Part shown: positions 55,977-64,000 of the stretch, piece after piece | Numbering within the stretch: the first letter of the stretch is position 1 | How the letters are laid out: each line of letters starts with the position of its first letter | Source: Corallium rubrum | Taxonomy: Eukaryota; Cnidaria; Anthozoa; Scleralcyonacea; Coralliidae | DNA length: 64,000 bases | Reading direction: 5' to 3' | Assembly (NCBI GenBank): GCA_964035015.1 | Contig: OZ036012.1 | Location: 1 to 64,000, forward strand | The notes under the pieces: generated by a model | The model's database searches: none | The model's input: only the letters and a program-made list of their open reading frames with translations | Told to the model about the DNA's origin: nothing | Made by a program: the position numbers and the translations under genes

Positions 55977-58133
55977 TTAGTTAGTCTTATAATGTCCATA
56001 AGCAAAAGTGTCAGACCCATTATCTGAAATAAAACGTTTGTCATCATATGGACTTAGACCTATTTTATTTAATTTAATTGAGTAAATTTCATGATTTTCA
56101 CTACGAATTTGATTCATGGAAGCCATAGTTTGTTTCTTCTCAAATAGACACTCTTTATAGCTTGCATGCCGAATTTGTCGTTTAGTCACAGACTTCTTAA
56201 TTCCTTTGGCTGTCTTCTTCTCTACTTGTTTGCTGTTCTCCGTATACATAATAGAATACATCTTCGGTCGAATACCAACAAACTCCTGAATAGGTATCCC
56301 ATGTGTTTCATCTTTCATTTTCCCGAGAACTTTCTTATTCGTTGTGCTGTGTAGAGGATGGTCCTCTGCATATTCGGAAGTATCGAATAACTCAATATCT
56401 TGTAGCATATCCTGATAAATGTTTTTGGTCTTTACTTCATAGCAAAGACTATCAGTGTCTGTAAATAACAGTTTCGCGTTGGAACCGTATTTACACTTCA
56501 TATAGCTATAGTGAAACTCATACATAAGCACTTTCGAGAGATCCAAAATGGAAAACCCGACGTAAATTGGGCGATTTAAGTACAGCTTTGTCTTCCTCAT
56601 GTTCACAGCTGCTAGATCTTCTGAAAATATACGAAAAGAGTCAAAAGATGGCGAAGCAGCTAACTTGGACAGCTTTGTCTTGTCGTTGACCAATTTCACG
56701 TTGACTCTCTTTCGCAGATTCTCCATGGTTTTACCAAACACAGAATTGTTCATTAGTTTGAAAAAATCCTTCTCGAAGTCGTTGGCTGCATGCTTTCGTT
56801 TCTCAGTGTTGAAATCGATGTACGACTTGAGCCATGGACTCTGCTGAAACACTAGAACACGATGAATCTTGGTCAGCTCCATCCCCAGTCCCAAATACTG
56901 CTTCAGATTGCGATAGTGAACGACGTAGTTGGTTTTGTCTTGGAGGTTTGGAACTAACTTGGGTACAGCAGCGTTTCCAAGCTTTAAATCCTTGGATAGT
57001 TGTTGGCAGTAAGGTGATAGCATTTCTGACGAAATCTTCATTTTCTCTGGTGCTAAAGGGTAATCATTATGAAGATCGTGAAGCTCTTTCGGATAACGGA
57101 GGTCAACTTCTAAAATATAGCCTTGTTCGTCATCGTCTGAAATTTCTTTGATGTCGAGCGTGGAGATTTCTTGTTCGGTTAGCCAGTCGAATTCGCCAGT
57201 CGGCAGAGGTTGTGACATACCCCAGCCATGTAAATTATTAGCGTCGAGGTACAATACGTAGGATGTTTCTTGCGTGGGATCGTAGTCAGGAACGTATGGG
57301 TTGTTGGCTTTGCTGAAACGATTGCTAATCATAGAAATACCACCACGAAGGCCTTCTTCAATAAACAAGTACATGTCTGGGTCGGTTAAGAGTTCAAGTT
57401 CGACATCGGTCATTTTTAAACACGCTTGCCATGCCAAACCAGGACTTGTGTAGAAGTGGCAGGGATCGAGGTTGTACGCCCTGAGACAGACGTTTCGGAA
57501 ATTTTCGAAGACATCAGCAAGGAGTAGGACATCGGACATGAGGTATAAATCATGGTAATCACCCATGTTCTGACAGTCGAAACGATCAAAGACGCGTGTT
57601 GCGTGGTCGTAGTCTTCATCTGAGATATGTTCATCATTTAAAATACTGTAAAACGACTCTTTCTGTGGTAGACATCTTTCATCAAATCTCTTCGTACAAT
57701 CCATGTAATCGTAAGGGTAAACACCTTTTCTTAGTAGTAAGGATACTTTATCGTTCTCGATGTGTTTCTTGAGGGTTGGAAACTTGTTAACACCGTCTTT
57801 CGATAAATTGGACACCAACTTGTCTAGTGATGCATTCATAAATTGCAGAGAGTCGATAAAATCCAAATTATCGATGGAGAAAGAAATGTACTTTTCAGTA
57901 TTATTCGGGATACAGTTAATTTTCTTATTCTTGAGCTTACCAAGTCCTTGCATGATCAGATGAGAATCGTAACCACGTAGATTGTGAAGAATGACAGGTA
58001 TTCTTCCGGTAAAACTATAGTTCAAATTGCAGTCATTATGTGCGGCCCCGCGATACTTTCCAGATAGATGACAATGATCTCGAACGCGATCGGCTCCCAA
58101 TTCAAACCCACAAATATGACAATTCGTAGCATC
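55977..58133 (-). CDS. Protein-primed DNA polymerase B (Polinton/Maverick type), catalytic part
   Basis: About 710 codons on the minus strand, all in one frame. It starts with a Cys/His cluster (CHICGFELG, DHCHLSGKYRG, an HNH-like insert common in these polymerases). Exo II is in LHNLRGYDSHLIM (about residue 40) and Exo III in YHDLYLMSDVLLLADVF (about 180). Polymerase motif A is YLDANNLHGWGMS (about 285), motif B FFKLMNNSVFGKTMEN (about 450) and motif C LLFTDTDSLCYEV (about 548). All catalytic residues are present. It belongs to DNA_pol_B_2, which replicates linear element DNA from a protein primer. The N-terminal half is in another frame upstream. No integrase, ATPase or capsid gene is in the window. 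Confidence 0.9.
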   Translation of the reverse strand, partial: DATNCHICGFELGADRVRDHCHLSGKYRGAAHNDCNLNYSFTGRIPVILHNLRGYDSHLIMQGLGKLKNKKINCIPNNTEKYISFSIDNLDFIDSLQFMNASLDKLVSNLSKDGVNKFPTLKKHIENDKVSLLLRKGVYPYDYMDCTKRFDERCLPQKESFYSILNDEHISDEDYDHATRVFDRFDCQNMGDYHDLYLMSDVLLLADVFENFRNVCLRAYNLDPCHFYTSPGLAWQACLKMTDVELELLTDPDMYLFIEEGLRGGISMISNRFSKANNPYVPDYDPTQETSYVLYLDANNLHGWGMSQPLPTGEFDWLTEQEISTLDIKEISDDDEQGYILEVDLRYPKELHDLHNDYPLAPEKMKISSEMLSPYCQQLSKDLKLGNAAVPKLVPNLQDKTNYVVHYRNLKQYLGLGMELTKIHRVLVFQQSPWLKSYIDFNTEKRKHAANDFEKDFFKLMNNSVFGKTMENLRKRVNVKLVNDKTKLSKLAASPSFDSFRIFSEDLAAVNMRKTKLYLNRPIYVGFSILDLSKVLMYEFHYSYMKCKYGSNAKLLFTDTDSLCYEVKTKNIYQDMLQDIELFDTSEYAEDHPLHSTTNKKVLGKMKDETHGIPIQEFVGIRPKMYSIMYTENSKQVEKKTAKGIKKSVTKRQIRHASYKECLFEKKQTMASMNQIRSENHEIYSIKLNKIGLSPYDDKRFISDNGSDTFAYGHYKTN

Positions 58134-58147
58134 CTGAAAGGCTGAAA
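58134..58147. repeat. 8-bp tandem duplication breaking the polymerase frame
   Basis: CTGAAAGGCTGAAA: the 6-base phrase recurs at 8-base spacing. The insertion of 8 bases (not a multiple of 3) separates the two polymerase frames. Confidence 0.8.
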
Positions 58148-59776
58148 CATCTGCTCTTCTTCGTTCTCGATTCGCATGGGCTCAGTAAAATCAAGTTTTT
58201 CCTGAATATATTGCTGTTCGGTTTCTAAGCACTCTAGGAACTTATCGACGACGTCTTTTCCACGATAAACCACGGGAGGCTTAGAGTATCGCTCTAATTC
58301 GGAAACAACCACGTAGGAAAATCCGCAAGGCTGATGATGTTGATATTTCTCACTGGAAGACTTTTCTGGGTTCGCTTGAACGGAGTCAATCTTGGTAGTT
58401 AAACTTTCGAAATCTGCATAAATGACAAATGGTACTTTTAATTGCTTGTGGTAATCTTTAAAGAAAAGCGGAGCGTTGTCCTCGTTCGGGAGCTCGATGC
58501 GTTGTGGACCATGTTGACAGCAATGAGGTTCGTGGTCTTGTAGTAGATCTTCTCGGATAAAGCCATGAAGGCAATAACGACAATAATACATTCGGGCTTT
58601 GTGACGATTCTGGTCGTAGAGTAACTTATTCAAATCTTTAATAAGGCAGTAATGTCTTGTCGTCCCTTGGGAGTACAACAGTAAATTAACGTGGGTGTCA
58701 AAGCGTTCTTTTGTTATGTAGATTGGAAATAGTACATCTTCAAAGCCAAAGACGTTAACTGAAATGTTGTTTTTGCGTTCGAATTTGCCAATTTTATCAA
58801 TGGCGACAGGGAACTCGATTCCTTCAAAGTTAAGTTCACTGCGGAAGGCCTGATAGTGGTGAAATCGTTCTGGGTTGTTTTTCCAGTGAATGACATGAAG
58901 GGACGCAAGGATTGACCACATGAAACATTTGTTGTCAGAATTCTTGATGTTGACAATAGCCTTCTTGTTGCTGAGTTTCTTTGGTAGAGGAATATAACTT
59001 GAACCTTTGAGTGGGGTATACTGAGCCATATTTAGGTCTAGATGAAGGATTTCATCTAACACCCATCCACTTCCTTCTTTCTGATAGATGGCCAAGGAGC
59101 TCATTACTTTTTGGTTGGTTTCGTGAAGTTGACTTTCAAATTCGTGGGGGTTCACCGTGGTCATGCAAAGACTGCGGAAGTGTGGTTCAGCAACTAGATC
59201 TTCACCATTGGGTTTGGGTTTTGCAAATCGTACTTTTACACTAATGAACCACTTGAGTCCTCTCTTCTCTTTCAACTCCTTCGAAAGATGATTTAGAATC
59301 GGTTTAGATTTACCACGTAGAAACAGCGACATGTCGTGTTTCTGATCTTTCCTCGGTTTGAGTTCAACTTTCTTTAGAGAATCTTTAAAAGCTGATGTGA
59401 GTTGACAAGGATCATCATCATCTTCTCGAAGCTTCTCCGTTTCTCCTGCACCAGTTTGGTTATCAGCTTTTCGTTTTTTCGGAGTAGGAATGGCATCGGT
59501 TTTTTCTAGCTTTCTTTTTCGAGTGTTTTCTTCACAGAAAATCTGATGTTCAGTGAACTTATCCTGGCGATAGAACTCCTTTGAACAACTACAACACGTA
59601 TATGTCGCCGTCTTTAGATGTTTCTTTTCATGTCGTTTCAAGGCATCTCTGCGTGTAAATGACTCGCTGCAGTTCTCACAAACAAACCTCTTGGTCCCAT
59701 GAGCAGTACGTTTATGGCGATTCAAATTGGTAAGCTGACTAAAACTTTTTGAGCACGTTCCGCATACGCGATACAT
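58134..59776 (-). CDS. Same polymerase, N-terminal part with C2H2 zinc fingers
   Basis: The ATG at 59776 gives MYRVCGTCSKSFSQLTNLNR, preceded by TATATAG, which could be a splice acceptor. Three C2H2 fingers lie in residues 1-90 (CGTCSKSF..H..H, CENCSESF..H..H, CCSCSKEF..H..C). A basic linker follows, then FMWSILASLHVIHWKNN and FEGIEFPVAIDKIGKFE, a conserved N-terminal domain of these polymerases. Next come YCRYCLHGFIREDLLQDHEP and Exo I FVIYADFES (about residue 450). The frame is lost at 58134-58147, where an 8-bp sequence is tandemly duplicated (CTGAAAGG CTGAAA on the plus strand), shifting by two. The break is the only one in about 1260 codons. Confidence 0.85.
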
Positions 59777-59868
59777 CCTATATACAAAGAAGTAAATGAG
59801 TGATAAAGAAAATAATACAATTAATTCTGTCCTAGAAGCTTTTACCTGTATACCAACATACAGCGACA

Positions 59869-62580
59869 ATGGTAAACCGTAAAAATTTAAACCGTAAACT
59901 TCGTAACGAAATGGTATGTTATATTTCACTATTTTCATCGTCTATCGCCAAACCTTCTCTCAGCTTTTTCGATTTAATTCTTAATAAAACACGCTTCTGT
60001 AATCACATTTCTTTCTTAAGCCGTTGCCTACACCACAATGTAGTGCCCAATGGTTTTAAATCTTCTTTTAATTTTAATTATTTTAACTCACAACACGTGG
60101 CTAGAAGTGTCATGGCGGCTTGTCATAAACACAGTCGTCGTCTTATGCGTATTACCATTCACTCCATGTCCCAACACGTCAACAAAATTGATTCTGATAT
60201 TTTGAACGTTAAGACAAACCTCTCTAACGTTTGTCCCACCGTCATATATTCAGGCATCACCCAGTTTATTCGCTCGTTGAACTCGAAATTTTACACGTTT
60301 CTCAAGGCGAGTAAAACTTCGAAATTCAACACTCTTGTAGGCCCTCGTCCCGTTTCGAATTCTAACCACACTAACTCCACCAGTAATGTCAATTTAGTGG
60401 TCACGATTCCTCCTGATTTGCCCTTGTCTGACCCTGAGAGATCTGTCCTTGCGAAAGGTCTCAAATTTGTTCCCAACCCTGGGCCCATAGACTCCTTCTC
60501 AGTGAAGGAGGACACCGAAACTTTCTTTAGAAGACTAAGACTTAAGGCACATTTTCACAATAATTCCTCCATCCAACAAAAGGATGTTTTTGAGGCTGCT
60601 AATCCTAAAAAATCTTCCTGGTCTCCTCCTGAAGGCCAATTTGGCTCCCTTGATCTTTTCATTCGACAATGTCGACATGATATAGATCAGCTCCCACCTT
60701 TTAGGCCCAAAAGGCCATCTAATCTCAGCTCTAGTGAATTAAGTGCTTTAAAATCATTGCGTAGCCGGAATGATATTGTCATCAAACCTGCTGACAAAGG
60801 TGGTGCTTTGGTTGTCTGGAGAGCTGATTTGTACCGCAAAGAGGCTCAAAGGCAACTAAACGACACTGCTTTTTACAGCAGAGTTGATGGTGATTTGACA
60901 TCCCAACACAACACCACCATTCGATCCACCATCAACAACCTCATCACCACTGGGGAATTGCCTGATACAGCAAGCAATCTCCTAACCACCACTCCACGCA
61001 CACCTGTCATGTACTTCCTTCCCAAAATTCACAAACCCAACAACCCAGGTAGACCTATAGTGTCTGCTTGTGGTTGCCCTACCCAAGCCATTTCATCCTA
61101 CCTTGACCACATCATGGCGCCCTTGGTTAAGAATTTACCTTCTTACATCAAGGACACCAAACATGCTCTGAAAATTTGTGACCACATTAGTTTTCAGGGT
61201 TCACATCATTTCATCTTCACCATGGATGTTAAATCACTCTACACTGTCATCCCGCATCACGATGGTCTTCAAGCACTTAAATATTTCTTTGATCAACGCA
61301 CAACTCGGGAGCCATCGACCACTACTTTGTTACGCCTGGCCGAGTTAGTGCTCACCCTCAACAATTTTTCATTTGATGGTGAGCATTACCAACAAGTTAG
61401 TGGTGTAGCCATGGGTACCAAAATGGGCCCTAACTATGCCAACTTATTTGTTGGTTATGTGGAAAAACAAATCTTTGAACAATACACTGGTTTCCTACCT
61501 GACTACTATGGTCGGTTCATTGATGATTGCTTAGGCACTGCATCATGTTCGCGCGCTGACCTGGTTTGCTTCATTAACTATGTTAATGACTTCCACCCAG
61601 CACTCCAGTTCACATGGGAGATCAGTGAGACTAGTGTGTCGTTCTTAGATATTCTTGTCTCCATTAATGGTAATAAGCTGAGCACTTCTGTCTTTTACAA
61701 GACCACTGACTCTCATAGCTACCTCCTCTTCTCCTCTCATCATCCTAAACACACCAAAACTTCCATTCCTTTCTCTCAATTTCTTCGTCTTCGCCGCCTC
61801 TGCAGTGAAGATGACGATTTCAATGCCAAATGTTTGGAAATGAGAAACTTTTTTGTTGATCGCGGTTATCCTTCCCACCTCTTAGACACTGCCTTACACA
61901 AGGTCTCCAACATTTCCCGTTCAGACACCTTAAGCGAACCTTTGGCTACCATTTCTAATGAAAAAGTACCTCTAGTTCTCACTTTTCATCCCTTCAATTT
62001 CAAAGTAAGGGACATCATTAACCGCAATTTCGACCTCATTAAAAATGACCCAGAAACATCTTCCATTTTCTCTGAGAAACCCCTAGTATCTTTTCGGCAT
62101 AGCAAAAACATCCGGGAAAACGTTGTTCACAGCTCACTGCAGCAAGCCTTGGTATCACATGTTGGCACCAGCTCTTGCTGTCGTGGTAGGTGCAACACCT
62201 GTAAATATTTAGACTCCTCAATTTCAATTTCGGCTCCAAATTGTAGGTTCAACATAACCCACAGTTTCACTTGCACTTCCTCCAACCTCATTTACTGTAT
62301 CTCTTGCAGTAAATGTCCCATGCTTTACATCGGAGAAACTGGAAGACGTTTAGGTGACAGGTTTGTTGAACACCTTCGTGATGTCAAATACAATGTGCAA
62401 AACAAACCTGTTGCCAGGCACTTCAACAGTGCCAACCACTCCTTTTCCTACATGAAAATCTGTGCCATTCAGCCCATTACAGGTTGTAATGATACTCGTC
62501 GTAAACAAGAAATGCGTCTCATTTACAAACTTGGTACCATTCACCCTCACAGCCTCAATGAGCGATTCTCTTTCATTTAG
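59869..62580 (+). CDS. Penelope-like element protein (RT plus GIY-YIG endonuclease)
   Basis: 903 codons, uninterrupted, ATG 59869 to TAG 62580. RT: IVIKPADKGGALVVW (about residue 303), MYFLPKIHKPNNPGRPIV (about 381), motif A FTMDVKSLYTVIPHHDG (about 451), motif B GVAMGTKMGPNYANLFVG (about 511), catalytic YYGRFIDDCLG (about 545). A Cys-rich stretch SCCRGRCNTCKYL (about 769) precedes the GIY-YIG domain: NLIYCISCSKCPMLYIGETG, then RRLGDRFVEHLRDV (about 806-840), ending with a glutamate-bearing helix (KQEMRLIYKLG). Penelope-like elements nick DNA and copy RNA into the site. Visible catalytic residues are present and no break is seen, so this is the only apparently intact autonomous ORF here. It is divergent from the polymerase, 93 bp apart. 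Confidence 0.95.
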   Translation: MVNRKNLNRKLRNEMVCYISLFSSSIAKPSLSFFDLILNKTRFCNHISFLSRCLHHNVVPNGFKSSFNFNYFNSQHVARSVMAACHKHSRRLMRITIHSMSQHVNKIDSDILNVKTNLSNVCPTVIYSGITQFIRSLNSKFYTFLKASKTSKFNTLVGPRPVSNSNHTNSTSNVNLVVTIPPDLPLSDPERSVLAKGLKFVPNPGPIDSFSVKEDTETFFRRLRLKAHFHNNSSIQQKDVFEAANPKKSSWSPPEGQFGSLDLFIRQCRHDIDQLPPFRPKRPSNLSSSELSALKSLRSRNDIVIKPADKGGALVVWRADLYRKEAQRQLNDTAFYSRVDGDLTSQHNTTIRSTINNLITTGELPDTASNLLTTTPRTPVMYFLPKIHKPNNPGRPIVSACGCPTQAISSYLDHIMAPLVKNLPSYIKDTKHALKICDHISFQGSHHFIFTMDVKSLYTVIPHHDGLQALKYFFDQRTTREPSTTTLLRLAELVLTLNNFSFDGEHYQQVSGVAMGTKMGPNYANLFVGYVEKQIFEQYTGFLPDYYGRFIDDCLGTASCSRADLVCFINYVNDFHPALQFTWEISETSVSFLDILVSINGNKLSTSVFYKTTDSHSYLLFSSHHPKHTKTSIPFSQFLRLRRLCSEDDDFNAKCLEMRNFFVDRGYPSHLLDTALHKVSNISRSDTLSEPLATISNEKVPLVLTFHPFNFKVRDIINRNFDLIKNDPETSSIFSEKPLVSFRHSKNIRENVVHSSLQQALVSHVGTSSCCRGRCNTCKYLDSSISISAPNCRFNITHSFTCTSSNLIYCISCSKCPMLYIGETGRRLGDRFVEHLRDVKYNVQNKPVARHFNSANHSFSYMKICAIQPITGCNDTRRKQEMRLIYKLGTIHPHSLNERFSFI

Positions 62581-62890
62581 CTCACTCCACCACCATATTC
62601 CACACCTTTTCCTTAACCTTTTTCCGATGATTTAAATAGTAATTTATAACCTGTTTCTTTGCCTATTTGCAGGTAGCTGACCCACAAATTGGGCCAGCAC
62701 CTGCACACAGGCTAAAATTACATATTAATTTATTTGTTTACTTTGTTTTTATTGGCTTACATGTGTTCACGTGATTCCCATTGTAGCTCTGCTATAAATA
62801 CGCGTGACCACATGTGAGTTGTTTACTAATTTCTCCTGACGAAGGGCCTTCGCTCGAAACGTCGAGAAGATTTTTCTCTTTTTTTCAGGC
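62580..62890 (+). mobile_element. Penelope-like element 3' region
   Basis: Ends in a stretch containing CTCCTGACGAAGGGCCTTCG and CTCGAAACGTCGAGAAG (62834-62871), which commonly marks the end of Penelope-like elements. CTGACGA and GAAAC are spaced as in a hammerhead ribozyme core, with GGGC/GCTC as possible stem II. I do not find a convincing stem III. Confidence 0.5.
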
Positions 62891-64000
62891 CAACGTGACT
62901 TAACCCTGGTAATATATGAGTAAGAATGTTTTACAATAGACGGATTACAGAATGAAAAAACCTTTCCAACCCGTAAAGAATTCCCTTCCCGTTTGCAGTT
63001 GGTTAAGGCTCGGACCATCATTTTCATAGATGTTTATCCTTGCACATAAACTGAAAAGCGTCGAACAGATAAATTCGATTTCTCTCACTTATGACAGATC
63101 GAAGGTTTCCACGATAATAAAATTTCTGTTTAAAATGTGGACATATATGTCCAAAACGTTCACCAACGACATGTGGGATAGCAAAATAACGTACTGCGCA
63201 TGCGTAGTTGGACATTCTTGGACGTCACTTGGACGCCACCTCTATTCAACTACGTTTTTTTCTTCTTTTTTTTCTTTCTACGATACATCATAACGAGGGG
63301 GAGCGAAGGTGTTACGCAAGCAAGGTTTCGAAATAATATTGCGAGTTAATATAATCAATGTTTATAGCGATTAGTGTGCTTTCTTTTGTTCGTTGAGATC
63401 ATGTAATTCCTTAATAGTCATTACGAAATCCACGTCTTTGTTCACGGATTGGGCGAAACTAGACAAGTTCTAATATATTCAAATCTTAGTTTATCGAGGT
63501 TTGCGTTGTTTTCTGCCAATGTCTCTATCGCTCTGGTTTCTCCACTCATGTTTATACGCTAACGGACACCAACCTCCTTCGATAGATAAGCAAAAGAGAA
63601 GGAATCAATGATGTTGCGTTAGTTAGATAGAAATGCATTTGTTTCTTTAGTTTTGATTCGCCAACCAAAGTTTTCGCTAATCAGTTGCTAGGGTACGTCA
63701 TGGCTGAATGACAGTGCTTTTATGATGATTGATACAAGACTAAAAATTTTAGTAATACACTAGTTTTTGTAACACTGGTTTCTTTCGTTTGATGAAATCT
63801 AGACACATTATTATACAAAATGCACCGCCTTATAGCCTTTAATAAACCATTATCGGTATGTTTCAATGTCACTTTTCTCAGGTATTCAACACTTATTTTT
63901 ATACTCGTGGTTGATAAGTCTATCAGTCGGAAATATCCCGGATCTTACTAGAATTTCATCGGGACACGTCGGCGAGAGATCGACAAACAGAACGGACCGA
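62891..64000. other. No gene seen at right end
   Basis: About 1.1 kb without supported ORFs. GTTGCTAGGGTACGTCATGG at 63685 faintly resembles a promoter motif, but nothing follows it in the window. Confidence 0.4.

Noticed and set aside
55977..62580. Complete Polinton including integrase and capsid genes
   Set aside because: Only the polymerase is present. The neighbouring plus-strand ORF is a Penelope-like element, and no ATPase, protease, integrase or capsid is visible.

Overview
This window looks like intergenic, transposon-dominated DNA from a marine invertebrate genome. It is AT-rich, its coding pieces are broken by GT..AG introns, and it carries many microsatellites, minisatellites and MITE-like palindromes. 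It also holds remains of at least six classes of eukaryotic mobile element: a DDE integrase gene, DIRS-type tyrosine-recombinase retroelements, a hAT transposase, a Polinton/Maverick-type DNA polymerase, a PIF1-type helicase and a Penelope-like element. A cnidarian, perhaps a stony coral, is my inference from the style of these families and repeats. It is not proved by the sequence. I see no ordinary conserved housekeeping gene with certainty.

Layout. 1-9.4 kb: a three-exon rva_4-type DDE integrase gene fragment (1198-3534), then the first copy of a ~4.8 kb duplicated segment (about 3590-8400) carrying a nested hAT-like MITE (8460-9090). 9.4-15.3 kb: decayed sequence, an alpha-kinase ORF (11793-13078, one frameshift), and the isolated last exon of the integrase family on the minus strand (14282-14636). 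15.6-19.1 kb: a 3.4 kb palindrome whose arms hold tRNA-like SINE units and whose body is a 30-bp minisatellite that reverses orientation near 17590. 20.7-26.8 kb: a TGACGTAA-rich array, a ~370 bp CAAA microsatellite, the second copy of the duplicated segment (about 21185-25960) and a tandem pair of 310 bp units. 27.1-29.1 kb: a hAT/ZMYM1-like transposase pseudogene (minus). 29.5-33.1 kb: a DIRS-like retroelement (gag-like, RT, RNase H, tyrosine recombinase). 33.5-35.5 kb: a candidate nonautonomous hAT element with TIRs and a duplicated TTAGAG. 37.1-39.0 kb: a second, more decayed DIRS-like element. 39.0-42.7 kb: a composite foldback element with matching termini. 43.9 kb: a perfect 29-bp hairpin. 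45.0-48.4 kb: an RT fragment and several tandem arrays. 49.4-50.1 kb: a palindromic MITE and a candidate first exon of a secreted or membrane protein. 53.9-62.9 kb: a PIF1-like helicase fragment, a zinc-finger plus protein-primed DNA polymerase (both minus), and a 903-codon uninterrupted Penelope-like element ORF (plus) head to head with the polymerase.

How the parts relate. Most coding regions are independent selfish elements, several inserted into or next to one another: the hAT MITE lies inside an older repeat, the foldback element abuts the DIRS recombinase, and the Penelope element lies beside the Polinton-type polymerase. Three broken ORFs regain frame with one extra base in an A run, and a fourth with one extra base at an AAAAACCC run. 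Each break could therefore be real decay or an assembly indel. The most unusual structures are the 3.7 kb foldback element (38986-42728), the minisatellite palindrome (15.6-19.0 kb), the integrase gene whose phase-compatible last exon sits 11 kb away on the other strand, and a 250 bp module repeated just upstream of both the integrase and the alpha-kinase ORFs.
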